A stretch of 9,607 nucleotides of DNA from Campylobacterales bacterium (lineage in GTDB: Bacteria > Campylobacterota > Campylobacteria > Campylobacterales > QNZT01). Within the stretch, counting starts at the first letter, position 1. Every line of letters begins with the position of its first letter. The translations under genes and the position numbers were made by a program. The stretch lies in assembly GCA_027080605.1 (NCBI GenBank), contig JALWRO010000007.1, positions 1 to 9,607 on the forward strand, written 5' to 3'. The notes beneath the pieces were generated by a model that was given only the letters and a program-made list of their open reading frames with translations, was not told where the DNA came from and ran no database searches. Below are positions 1-6,799 of this stretch, piece after piece.

Positions 1-121
1 CTTCCGGAAAGTGCAAAATATCCGCATCAATGAAAAATGTCTGCGCAGCGACAAATAAACCCCATACTACCAGAAAAAGGTCAAACCAAAACAGTAACAA
101 TAAATAATTTTTGACACGCAT
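1..121 (-). CDS. N-terminal fragment of a membrane protein, function unknown
   Basis: An open frame runs from an ATG at 121 leftwards off the window, giving 40 residues. The start is supported by AGGAG at 126-130 on the minus strand, 4 nt before the ATG. The peptide begins MRVKNYLLLLFWFDLFLV and continues with hydrophobic and aromatic residues to about residue 30, which suggests an N-terminal transmembrane segment or uncleaved signal anchor, then turns polar (FIDADILHFPE). It is transcribed away from the PilJ/NIT operon, with 189 nt between the two starts. I do not recognise the family; too little is visible to assign a function. Confidence 0.6.
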   Translation of the reverse strand, partial: MRVKNYLLLLFWFDLFLVVWGLFVAAQTFFIDADILHFPE

Positions 122-192
122 TGTAACTCCTGAAACAAATTTTAACACTTTAAAGATCAGTTTTTCCCAAACCGGTCGATATATTTTTGTTA

Positions 193-227
193 ACTTGTCA
201 TGTAAAGAGAAAAAAGGTTTGACAAGT
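193..227. repeat. 8-bp inverted repeat, possible operator
   Basis: ACTTGTCA (193-200) and TGACAAGT (220-227) are perfect inverted copies separated by 19 nt. A third, imperfect copy of the right half, AGACAAG, lies at 249-255 inside the presumed promoter of the PilJ operon. Copies upstream of and within a promoter suggest a regulator binding site, but the elements are short and no family consensus was recognised. Confidence 0.35.
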
Positions 228-295
228 GTGGTAAAAATAGTGTTTTTTAGACAAGATTAAGTTAATATTTTATATCATAACTACATTACGCATAT

Positions 296-302
296 AAGGA
301 AG
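296..302 (+). promoter_or_regulatory. Shine-Dalgarno site that decides the first operon start
   Basis: AAGGAAG at 296-302, continuing GTGA to 305, is nearly the full complement of the 16S rRNA tail. The in-frame GTG at 302-304 lies inside this site and has no ribosome site of its own, so it is unlikely to be the start. The in-frame TTG at 311 sits 8 nt downstream of the core, which is near-ideal spacing. Confidence 0.7.
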
Positions 303-310
303 TGATTATT

Positions 311-1075
311 TTGGTAAAAAATATAGTTACACTTTTACTTTTCATGATAGCAACCGCCTACGCCATTGATATTAAAAATATCTCTAATGCGATTGATGTT
401 GCAGGTAAACAGAGGATGTATACACAACGTTTACTCAAAGATTATGCGATGATCGGTATGCGAAACCGTTTCGGAAACCCCGAAAAAGATCTTCAGGAAG
501 TTATCAACAATTTTGAAGATCATCTCAACGCACTCGACCGATTCAACAAAGATGCCGCAACGAAGACAAAAATCGAAGAGGCAAAACAAACATGGCAGCA
601 GATTAAACCGATGCTGCAAAAAACGCCCTCCACTACTAATGCGGTAACTTTGCAGGAATCACTTGAAAAGCTGTTGAAACTATCGGATGATGTTACCAAA
701 CTTTTTGCGGCACAGTCTCACTCCACAACCGGTGAGATCATCAACATCTCCGGCAGACAGAGAATGCTTTCACAGCGGATGGCAAGTCTCTATATGCTCA
801 AAGCGTGGGGTATCAACGATCCGGAATTTAAAAAGAAACTTAAAGATGCGATGCAACTTTTTAAGACATCACTGGACAAACTGTCACACTATGATAAAAA
901 TACGCCTGAGATCACCGCACTTTTGCAAAAAGCGAAACGTGATTTTATGTTTTTTGAGATTATGGGAAGATCGAGTTCCAAATTTATTCCGGCACTGATC
1001 TATAAAAAATCTAATGAAATTCTGAAAAACATGAACAGTGCGACCCATCTTTATGCACAACTGAAAACCAATTGA
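311..1075 (+). CDS. Exported tandem PilJ-domain protein (nitrate-sensor-like fold)
   Basis: With the TTG start at 311 the protein is 254 aa. It opens with a signal peptide (basic N-terminus, hydrophobic stretch, predicted cleavage after ATAYA near residue 18) and has no later membrane segment, so it is predicted to be soluble in the periplasm. Two copies of the PilJ N-terminal motif, related to the NarX/NarQ P-box, are visible: DVAGKQRMYTQR at about 29-40 and NISGRQRMLSQR at about 145-156. Each is followed by amphipathic helices, and the chain ends with the usual Phe-Ile-Pro helix. In PilJ-type receptors this fold is normally the extracellular sensor of a membrane receptor; here it stands alone. 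It is the first gene of a four-gene operon, 10 nt before the next start. Nitrate or nitrite is the natural ligand guess, but this is inference from the family. Confidence 0.85.
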   Translation: MVKNIVTLLLFMIATAYAIDIKNISNAIDVAGKQRMYTQRLLKDYAMIGMRNRFGNPEKDLQEVINNFEDHLNALDRFNKDAATKTKIEEAKQTWQQIKPMLQKTPSTTNAVTLQESLEKLLKLSDDVTKLFAAQSHSTTGEIINISGRQRMLSQRMASLYMLKAWGINDPEFKKKLKDAMQLFKTSLDKLSHYDKNTPEITALLQKAKRDFMFFEIMGRSSSKFIPALIYKKSNEILKNMNSATHLYAQLKTN

Positions 1076-1085
1076 CAAGGAAAGA

Positions 1086-1910
1086 ATGATGATGAACAAA
1101 CTATTATTTAGAGCAGGAGTCTTACTCGCACTCTTTATCTCTTTTACCTACGCCGAAGATATGCAGCTGACCACTGTCAACGGCATTCCAAAAGTCGTAA
1201 TCAAAGCAGGTGACGTTTCGTTGCTTGACACAGCCGGCAAACAGAGAATGCTCTCCCAGCGTATCGCAAAAGATTATCTCTATATCGGAAACAAAGTCGC
1301 TGTCAGCAAAGCAGACAAGCAACTCAAAGCTTCACTCGGTGAATTCAGCAAAGCAAATAAAAAGCTGATGACATCCATCAACGACCCTGAAATCCAAAAC
1401 CTGCTCACATTTGTACAAATGAGTTTCGATGAATTCAACGATCTGATCAAACAACCTTTTAACCTCGACAATGCGCAGCTTGCACTCGACCTGAGCGAAT
1501 CTATTCTCGAGGGTAGCCAGTATGTAGTAGATTCTCTCACCGCTAAAATGGGACATAAAACTGCAGACATTGTCGACAAAGCAGGAAAACAGCGAATGCT
1601 TGCACAGCGTATCGCCAAATACTATATTGCCTATCAGTCAGGTATCAAAGATAAAAATACTGTAGACCAGATGAAAGAAGCGGTAAAAACATTCTCCGCC
1701 AATCACCAGGCATTGATGCATAATCCGAACAATACCCCGACCATCAACCAGAAACTGGCACAAATCGATAAACTCTGGAAGATTGTCTATAAATTTTATC
1801 TGAAAATTGAAAAAGGCGGGTTGCCGTTTATCGTTTTCACCACTACAGACGATATTACTGCAAAAATGAATGAAATTACAAAACTGTATGTTTCTCTTTA
1901 TGAAAAGTAG
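1086..1910 (+). CDS. Exported tandem PilJ-domain protein, paralogue of the gene before it
   Basis: 274 aa. The signal peptide occupies about 1-23 (hydrophobic core GVLLALFISF, cleavage after TYA) and there is no other membrane segment, so a free periplasmic protein is expected. Two strong P-box-like motifs occur: DTAGKQRMLSQR at 48-59 and DKAGKQRMLAQR at 164-175, each continuing as an IAK-[DY]-Y helix. The 116-residue spacing equals that in the upstream paralogue, so both descend from the same internal duplication. The C-terminus has the family's LPFIVF...ITAKMNEI helix. Three consecutive ATG codons (1086, 1089, 1092) follow AAGGA at 1077-1081, and the second gives the best spacing. The P-boxes here are closest to consensus among the three paralogues, making this the best candidate for actual ligand binding. 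Confidence 0.87.
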   Translation: MMMNKLLFRAGVLLALFISFTYAEDMQLTTVNGIPKVVIKAGDVSLLDTAGKQRMLSQRIAKDYLYIGNKVAVSKADKQLKASLGEFSKANKKLMTSINDPEIQNLLTFVQMSFDEFNDLIKQPFNLDNAQLALDLSESILEGSQYVVDSLTAKMGHKTADIVDKAGKQRMLAQRIAKYYIAYQSGIKDKNTVDQMKEAVKTFSANHQALMHNPNNTPTINQKLAQIDKLWKIVYKFYLKIEKGGLPFIVFTTTDDITAKMNEITKLYVSLYEK

Positions 1911-1919
1911 GATTTAATT

Positions 1920-2576
1920 TTGAAATTCGTCGTTGCCGTTTTACTTATATTTGTCTCATTGCAGCTCCACGCACAGTCACAGACTGCCAGAGCTGCCGAA
2001 GATCTTAAATATTTGAGTGAAAAATTTGCCAACGACTATCTCTTTCTTTTGTACAATCCAAACCATTTCAAATATATTCCAAAATTACAATATACTATCA
2101 AAAAGATCGAAGAGGATCTGCGTATTATCGCTAAAAATACTCACAATGAGGATATTCGTTCCATTCTCGACTACCTCTCTTACACCAAAGATGAACTGCA
2201 GGATCTGCTGGATGATGATGTTGACAGAGAAAATGCCGAAAAAGTGCTTGACAATAGCGATGCACTCGTCGAAGGTGTCGACTCTATACTGAAAAGTCTT
2301 CATGAAAGCCTGTTTAAAGAGGAACTGCAATACCAGATTATGCAGCTTTCCAAACTCTATATGGCAATCCATTTAAAAATCGATCCTGCGGAAAATACAA
2401 AAAAGTTGTATGAAACATTACACGTGATAGACAGGATGATTCAAAACATCAATAAAAATCTCTATGTTACCTGGCACACCTATAAAACACTGTTTAACCC
2501 TGTACCGCTCTATTTTGTGCCGCATATCGTCACAATCGCGGTAGAAGATTTGGAAGAGAGTATCAACCGGCTATGA
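1920..2576 (+). CDS. Exported divergent PilJ-like protein lacking both P-box motifs
   Basis: 218 aa from a TTG start with AGGA at 1909-1912, overlapping the previous stop. A signal peptide is clear (hydrophobic VVAVLLIFVSLQL, cleavage near LHA, residue 18). The rest is helical with no membrane segment. It aligns by eye with the two upstream paralogues. Residues 22-41, with LSEKFANDYL, occupy the place of the first P-box helix (MLSQRIAKDYL in the neighbour). Residues about 131-150 occupy the second, and the C-terminal Pro-rich helix near 195-215 matches. The GKQRM-SQR signature is absent from both places. It may be a structural or regulatory partner rather than a ligand binder. Its stop overlaps the next start as ATGA, so the two are translationally coupled. 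Homology is inferred from pattern and position, not from a search. Confidence 0.75.
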   Translation: MKFVVAVLLIFVSLQLHAQSQTARAAEDLKYLSEKFANDYLFLLYNPNHFKYIPKLQYTIKKIEEDLRIIAKNTHNEDIRSILDYLSYTKDELQDLLDDDVDRENAEKVLDNSDALVEGVDSILKSLHESLFKEELQYQIMQLSKLYMAIHLKIDPAENTKKLYETLHVIDRMIQNINKNLYVTWHTYKTLFNPVPLYFVPHIVTIAVEDLEESINRL

Positions 2577-4327
2577 AACAGTTTTCACAAAAAACACTTA
2601 CCGTCATTTTAATCGCAGTTTTCTTTGTTTCACTGCTCTATTTCAGCAGTCGTACATATGTCTCTTACAGACATTACCAACTCGTACAGTCAAGTGATAT
2701 CTATATTGATTTGATCCATCATCTTGACAACAGCATTCAAAAGCTTGAAGACGAACGTGTCATCAGTGCACTTTATCTGGGTACGAAAGGCAATATCGGA
2801 TTTCAAAACGTTGCCGCCAAACGACAGAAAAGTGACAACGCCATTGCCGGTCTTGAGACCTATATTACACAACAATCTGCACTTTCCACACTTAAACAGA
2901 AGTTTGCAAATCTCCCGGAAAATCTGCGATATATTCGCTCACGTGTCGATGTAATCAATGAAAATTACCGTGACATACTCTTTGACTATTACCAGAAAAA
3001 GATCATTTCACCGCTCCTGAAAGAGGAGCAGAGATGGTTAAAACAACTCGCACAGAGTATTGCATCCGTTTCACACTACTTTACAACCTATGCAGAATTG
3101 GTCAAATTCAGAGATACGATCAACCAGGAGCAGAGCTTCATCGCCTACTTCATCGCCAAAAGGCAGAAAATGACAATGCCGGATCTGATGCAGTGGGAAA
3201 CTATCCTCAAAGAGGAACAAATACCCAACCTGAAGCGTCTCAGCGGAAAACCTGTCTATCCGCTCCTGCATAAGACACTTCATGAAGACGAACTTATCGC
3301 TTCCGTTACCCAATTACGCAGGACAATACTGAAGGGAATCGGCAGCGGAAATTATATGGTCGATACCACGACATGGATGCAACAGATGCAACAAAATGCA
3401 AATTTTGTTACAGAAACGGAAGAGACGCTGTTTGACTATCTTAAATCACTCGATTTTAAAGCGATTATCCCTGTAACACTCTATGTCAATCTTGTGATGG
3501 CTTTTGCATCACTGATAATACTCATCTTTCTGATCAGACGCTATTTAAAAGCACCTAGTACGGCACAACAAAAATTGACAGATAAAAATCCCGATATTCA
3601 AATCAAACACTTTTCGGATAATCAGCGGCGTATTCCCCAAAAGCAGCATGAACAAACAGAGACGCAATCATTTGCTTTGCGTCATCCGGAACTCGAATCC
3701 GATACGGAAGATATGCCGCTGACCAATATTGCACCGAAATACAACATACCACATGAGGAAACAGAGGAAGAGACGATAGTAGTTACAGAAGCTGTCCCCA
3801 AAACAGAAGAACCTGTCACTAACGAGAGTACCTTTTCACCTATTCGACTTTTGAAAGAGATTATCAAACCCTATATTTCTCTGTCACGGCAACATCAAAT
3901 CTCGTTTCACTACGCTATTGATCCCTCTTTGCCCGATATCTGCATCGGAGACGAAGAGAAAATCAGAGAGATACTCACCCTCTTTCTCGATGCTGCCATG
4001 GAAACAGGAAATGCCCGTAAGGAAGTGATTTTACAAATTGAAAATATTGCACAGAAAAAGTTTGAGACAGCACTCTCCTTTACCATCAAAGATTCCGGTA
4101 AATATCTCTCTCCCGAAGAGCGCAGAAAGATCAAAAGAGGCTCATCCAAAAAAAGTAGTCCCCTGACAGAAGCGTTCTCTTCCCATAACCGTGATTTCAT
4201 CAAAGCAGGTCAGCTTGTCAGACAGCTTGACGGCAGCTTGCAGATTCAGAGTGATCAAAAAGAGGGGACAGAGTTTGTCATCTCTATCAACCTCAAAAAG
4301 TTTATTTCCACAGAGCAACCTGCGTAA
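2573..4327 (+). CDS. NIT-domain membrane receptor with degenerate histidine-kinase ATPase domain
   Basis: 584 aa. TM1 is at about 8-26 and TM2 at about 298-321, enclosing a roughly 270-residue periplasmic domain. That domain resembles the NIT (nitrate- and nitrite-sensing) family: KLEDERVISALYLG at 57-70 followed by an R-x3-D segment, and a second half near 177-220 with EQSFIAYFIAKRQ and an LMQWETILKEEQ helix. The Arg expected in the second half is Gln. After TM2 there is no HAMP and no H-box, only a polar acidic linker (about 325-420). Residues 421-577 then match the ATPase part of BarA-type hybrid kinases (FSPIRLLKEI, DPSLPDICIGDEEKIREIL, EGTEFVISINL). The N-box Asn is Asp (FLDAAMET), G1 is reduced to DSGKYL, and the GLGL box is missing. 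It is therefore probably a pseudokinase. The start overlaps the previous stop. It ends 8 nt from a convergent gene. Confidence 0.8.
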   Translation: MKQFSQKTLTVILIAVFFVSLLYFSSRTYVSYRHYQLVQSSDIYIDLIHHLDNSIQKLEDERVISALYLGTKGNIGFQNVAAKRQKSDNAIAGLETYITQQSALSTLKQKFANLPENLRYIRSRVDVINENYRDILFDYYQKKIISPLLKEEQRWLKQLAQSIASVSHYFTTYAELVKFRDTINQEQSFIAYFIAKRQKMTMPDLMQWETILKEEQIPNLKRLSGKPVYPLLHKTLHEDELIASVTQLRRTILKGIGSGNYMVDTTTWMQQMQQNANFVTETEETLFDYLKSLDFKAIIPVTLYVNLVMAFASLIILIFLIRRYLKAPSTAQQKLTDKNPDIQIKHFSDNQRRIPQKQHEQTETQSFALRHPELESDTEDMPLTNIAPKYNIPHEETEEETIVVTEAVPKTEEPVTNESTFSPIRLLKEIIKPYISLSRQHQISFHYAIDPSLPDICIGDEEKIREILTLFLDAAMETGNARKEVILQIENIAQKKFETALSFTIKDSGKYLSPEERRKIKRGSSKKSSPLTEAFSSHNRDFIKAGQLVRQLDGSLQIQSDQKEGTEFVISINLKKFISTEQPA

Positions 4328-4335
4328 ACATCCCT

Positions 4336-4791
4336 TCAAATATTCACACTCCCTCTCACACTATGCACTTTGCCTTCGGCATCTTTAAATTTGAGCATAT
4401 ACTGCCACGTACCGCCCATCGACAGGTTGACACTGCCTTTATACACCCCATCCACTTTTTTGAGTTTGGTTTTGTACTCCATATAGGGCATTCCAGGCAT
4501 CTCGGGCATAAAGAACTTGATTTTTACTTTGACATTGTCACGCTTTTTGCCGTTTTGCAAGACCGTTACGGTAATGTCGTTATTGCCGACGGTCATCGGT
4601 TTTTGACTCTCTAAAACGATGCGAAAGCTATCCTTCTCTTTCACTTCATGAAGCAATCCGTTCCCGACATCGCTCTTTTGCTGCATTGCCCCGCCGCATT
4701 TTCCCGCACCGCATTTCATACCGTCTGCCTGCGCGGTACCCAAACCGACTGTAAGCAGAAAGGGGATCGTCCATAACATATTTTTTTTCAT
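4336..4791 (-). CDS. Exported YtkA/FixH-like protein with Cys and Met metal-binding-type motifs
   Basis: 151 aa. AAGGA lies 7 nt before the ATG at 4791. The signal peptide ends near TAQA (residue 22). The mature N-terminus has a CX4C pair (C27 and C32 in MKCGAGKCGG), possibly for metal binding or a disulfide. The remainder is a small beta-sandwich pattern of the YtkA-like/FixH-like type: IVLESQKPMTVGNNDITVTV, a Met-rich loop with Met at 95, 98, 101 and 104 (MPEMPGMPYM), then a GVYKGSVNLSMGGTWQYML strand pair. Such domains often accompany copper handling and efflux genes. The gene follows a two-component system on the same strand after a 62-nt gap and may be part of that operon. Its metal role is inference; the fold assignment is fairly firm. 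Confidence 0.8.
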   Translation of the reverse strand: MKKNMLWTIPFLLTVGLGTAQADGMKCGAGKCGGAMQQKSDVGNGLLHEVKEKDSFRIVLESQKPMTVGNNDITVTVLQNGKKRDNVKVKIKFFMPEMPGMPYMEYKTKLKKVDGVYKGSVNLSMGGTWQYMLKFKDAEGKVHSVRGSVNI

Positions 4792-4853
4792 CTGAATATC
4801 CTTTGTAGTTTTATATCCGTATGATAGTCAAAGTGTGTGGAAAATGTGTGTAG

Positions 4854-6041
4854 TCAGGGAAAACGCAACCGAAATGTCGTTCCTTCCCCTTTGACCGATT
4901 CAAGATCAACGTCAATACGGTAACGCTGCGCAATATCAGATACAATCGACAATCCCAGTCCGAAACCGCCGCTGTGTGAAGTCGCTCTGAAAAAACGTTT
5001 GAAAATCTCTTTCTGATCTTTCTCGGCGATGCCGATACCGGTATCACGAATGCTTAGCTCACGCTCTTTAATCTCTACATAGACAGCGCCGCCGCGGCGG
5101 TTGTATTTAATAGCATTGGAAAGCAGATTGGTCACCAGACGTAGCGCACTTTCGCGATCGATTTCACAAACCAATGGAGAGTGATACTCTTCATGAAACA
5201 CCACATCTTTTTTCTGTGCCAGGGGTTTCAGCGCTTCAACCTGCTCACGCACAATCTGCGTCATATCGACAGATTCAGGCTGAATACGCTCTTTATCCCG
5301 TAAAAAGAGGTAGGTTAAGTCTTTGTAAATATCGGAAATCCTCCGGGCGCTTATTTTGATCCGCAGATCGTTTTTATCGGCAGAATCTCCTCTGGCATCA
5401 ACACTCATCAACAATGCTGAAATGGGGGTGTTGAGTTCATGTGTACTCTCTTTGATAAAATCATCCAGCGCCTGGCGCCGCATCTGGATGGGACGGATAA
5501 AGAGTCTGGCAAGGAAATAACCTACCAGTGCAATCACCAGATAGGCGGCTGCAAGTAAAAGCAGTGTCTCTCTTCTCAGCCGGCTGACTTTCCCACCGAA
5601 CCCACTCTCTTCCAAAACGATCGCATCGACCCCCAGATGCCCGAAAGTGCTTTTGTCGGTAATACGTATTTTCTCTTCATCCACCATAAATTTATTGCCC
5701 AAAAATTTCTGCAACGTACATACACCACCCAGACAAGCACCCTCTTTGTCAAAAAAACCGACCCGGTACGGCACCGTTTCGGCAAGCCTGTTCAGATCGA
5801 GATCGTGATGCTTTCCCATATGTGCGGCGATGATTTTGGAGGAGAGCCTGTGCGCTGTCAGCTGCATGGCATGACGCCGTTCATCGAGCATATAACTGTA
5901 AGCCAGTGAATAGTAGAGCCACGCGATCACGGCAAACAGCACAAACAGCGACCCGGTATAGAGTCCGATAAAACGGTAGAGTACCCGTTTTTCTTCTCTA
6001 CTGAAATCGATATCCCACCCCTTTGATATTGGTAATAACAT
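4854..6041 (-). CDS. Membrane sensor histidine kinase, possibly metal- or redox-responsive
   Basis: 395 aa from the ATG at 6041, preceded by GGGAG. The frame stays open upstream to 6218, but that part lies inside the response-regulator gene and has no kinase-like content. TM1 is at about 27-49 and TM2 at about 158-181, with a 110-residue periplasmic loop between them. The loop holds a His cluster (H74, H78, H79) and a CX4C pair (C103, C108), which could bind a metal or form a disulfide. The kinase core is intact: phosphoacceptor H201 in STHELNTPISAL, N-box NLLSNAIKYN at 305-314, G1 DTGIGI at 333-338 and G2 GFGLGLSIV at 359-367. It overlaps the regulator gene by 44 nt, so the two are cotranscribed. 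The stimulus is unknown; copper or another thiophilic metal is a guess from the loop and from the downstream YtkA-like gene. Confidence 0.9.
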   Translation of the reverse strand: MLLPISKGWDIDFSREEKRVLYRFIGLYTGSLFVLFAVIAWLYYSLAYSYMLDERRHAMQLTAHRLSSKIIAAHMGKHHDLDLNRLAETVPYRVGFFDKEGACLGGVCTLQKFLGNKFMVDEEKIRITDKSTFGHLGVDAIVLEESGFGGKVSRLRRETLLLLAAAYLVIALVGYFLARLFIRPIQMRRQALDDFIKESTHELNTPISALLMSVDARGDSADKNDLRIKISARRISDIYKDLTYLFLRDKERIQPESVDMTQIVREQVEALKPLAQKKDVVFHEEYHSPLVCEIDRESALRLVTNLLSNAIKYNRRGGAVYVEIKERELSIRDTGIGIAEKDQKEIFKRFFRATSHSGGFGLGLSIVSDIAQRYRIDVDLESVKGEGTTFRLRFP

Positions 6042-6654
6042 CTTCTCCCAGATATTTACGCAGATTTTTGATGTAGGTGCGCAGTGTCGCCTGTGACGGA
6101 GTATCTTCATAGTTCCAGACATTGTTGAGGATCTCTTCAAAACTGAGTACACTTCCCGGATGTCGCAGAAAATACTCCAGAATCTGCGCCTCTTTACGGG
6201 AGAGCCGTCTCTCCTCACCCTCTTTCATAAGCGCCTGTTTTTCGTAGTTGTAGCAGAGTGCATCGCCAATAGCAACCTCTTTCGTATCATCAATATGATA
6301 ACGCCGCTTCAGATTGTCGATACGCGCTTTGAGCTCCAGCAAATCAAACGGCTTTTTCAAGTAGTCGTCCGCACCCGCACCGAAACCCGCCGCCACATCT
6401 TCGGCGCTGTCCAGAGAAGTGATAAAGATGGCAGGTGTACGGTTTTCCGTTTTGCGCAACGCTTCCAGAAATGACAAACCATCCAGTCCCGGCACATTGA
6501 CATCCAGCAACAAGAGATCATACTTTTCCGCTAACGCCAGCGACTCCGCCTCCAGCCCGTCACAGGCATATGAAACGTCACATGAGAGTGCTTCCAAATA
6601 CTCCCCGATCACTTCACTGAGAATCACATCATCTTCCAGAAGCAATACTTTCAT
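5998..6654 (-). CDS. OmpR/PhoB-family response regulator
   Basis: 218 aa from the ATG at 6654, chosen because AAGGGG precedes it by 4 nt and MKVLLLEDD is the normal family N-terminus; an in-frame ATG at 6681 would add nine unlikely residues. The receiver domain (1-115) has the acidic pair D8/D9, phosphoacceptor D51 (LLLLDVNVPGLDG), switch Ser80 (FITS) and K101 (YLKKPFD). A winged-helix DNA-binding domain follows at about 125-218, with the family endings RTYIKNLRKYLG and NIKGVGYRF. It is the first gene of the minus-strand operon and partner of the overlapping sensor kinase. It probably controls its own operon and perhaps the YtkA-like gene, but no binding site was identified. Confidence 0.93.
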   Translation of the reverse strand: MKVLLLEDDVILSEVIGEYLEALSCDVSYACDGLEAESLALAEKYDLLLLDVNVPGLDGLSFLEALRKTENRTPAIFITSLDSAEDVAAGFGAGADDYLKKPFDLLELKARIDNLKRRYHIDDTKEVAIGDALCYNYEKQALMKEGEERRLSRKEAQILEYFLRHPGSVLSFEEILNNVWNYEDTPSQATLRTYIKNLRKYLGEDVITNIKGVGYRFQ

Positions 6655-6692
6655 GAAACCCCTTTTCTCTTCGTAATACATTCTTATCGCAC

Positions 6693-6698
6693 ATTATA
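6693..6698 (-). promoter_or_regulatory. Putative -10 box for the two-component operon
   Basis: A perfect TATAAT on the minus strand lies 38 nt before the regulator start at 6654. The upstream -35 region is weak, which is common for sigma-70 promoters in Campylobacterota. This places the transcription start near 6685 with a leader of about 30 nt. Confidence 0.5.
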
Positions 6699-6739
6699 GC
6701 CAACTTCAAGATAACCATACGTAATAAAATGAAATTTTT

Positions 6740-6766
6740 TAAATTTATTCGGCGAAAAACCGATAT
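6740..6766 (+). promoter_or_regulatory. Putative sigma-28 (FliA) flagellar-class promoter
   Basis: TAAA at 6740-6743 is followed, after exactly 15 nt, by ACCGATAT at 6759-6766. The FliA consensus is TAAA-N15-GCCGATAA, so the -35 core and spacing match and six of eight -10 positions agree. It lies 33 nt before the start of the chemoreceptor gene, the class of gene FliA normally controls. The position and target make a chance match less likely, though this has not been tested. Confidence 0.65.
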
Positions 6767-6799
6767 ATCAATAAGACCATCTCACTACAAAGAGCACCA

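Larger units (their letters stand above)
122..310. promoter_or_regulatory. Divergent intergenic control region
   Basis: This AT-rich stretch separates the minus-strand membrane-protein gene from the plus-strand PilJ operon and should carry both promoters. For the operon, a plausible sigma-70 pair is TAGACA at 248-253 and TATATC at 271-276 with a 17-nt spacer. A TTGACA at 219-224 has no good -10 box at normal spacing. For the minus-strand gene, TAAAAT (139-144 on the plus strand) could be a -10 box, but no convincing -35 accompanies it. No terminator or small gene was seen. The promoter assignments are sequence matches only. Confidence 0.4.

Noticed and set aside
151..182. TAAA followed by GTCGATAT as a second sigma-28 promoter
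   Set aside because: The spacer is 20 nt instead of 15, and the first -10 positions do not match.
219..224. TTGACA as the -35 box of the PilJ operon
   Set aside because: No -10-like hexamer occurs 16-18 nt downstream; the sequence is better explained as part of the inverted repeat.
1280..1618. 112-residue antisense open frame within the second PilJ gene
   Set aside because: It is a shadow of a strongly supported coding frame on the other strand, with no ribosome site and no recognisable protein features.
4370..4380. TGCCTTCGGCA hairpin as a terminator between the convergent genes
   Set aside because: The stem is only 4 bp, it has no clear T-run, and it lies inside the YtkA-like coding region where it encodes DAEGK. 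The two convergent genes have only 8 nt between them and no visible terminator.
6042..6218. Upstream extension of the sensor kinase frame by 59 residues
   Set aside because: It lies wholly inside the response-regulator gene in another frame, its residues are not kinase-like, and the ATG at 6041 with GGGAG gives a normal N-terminus just before TM1.
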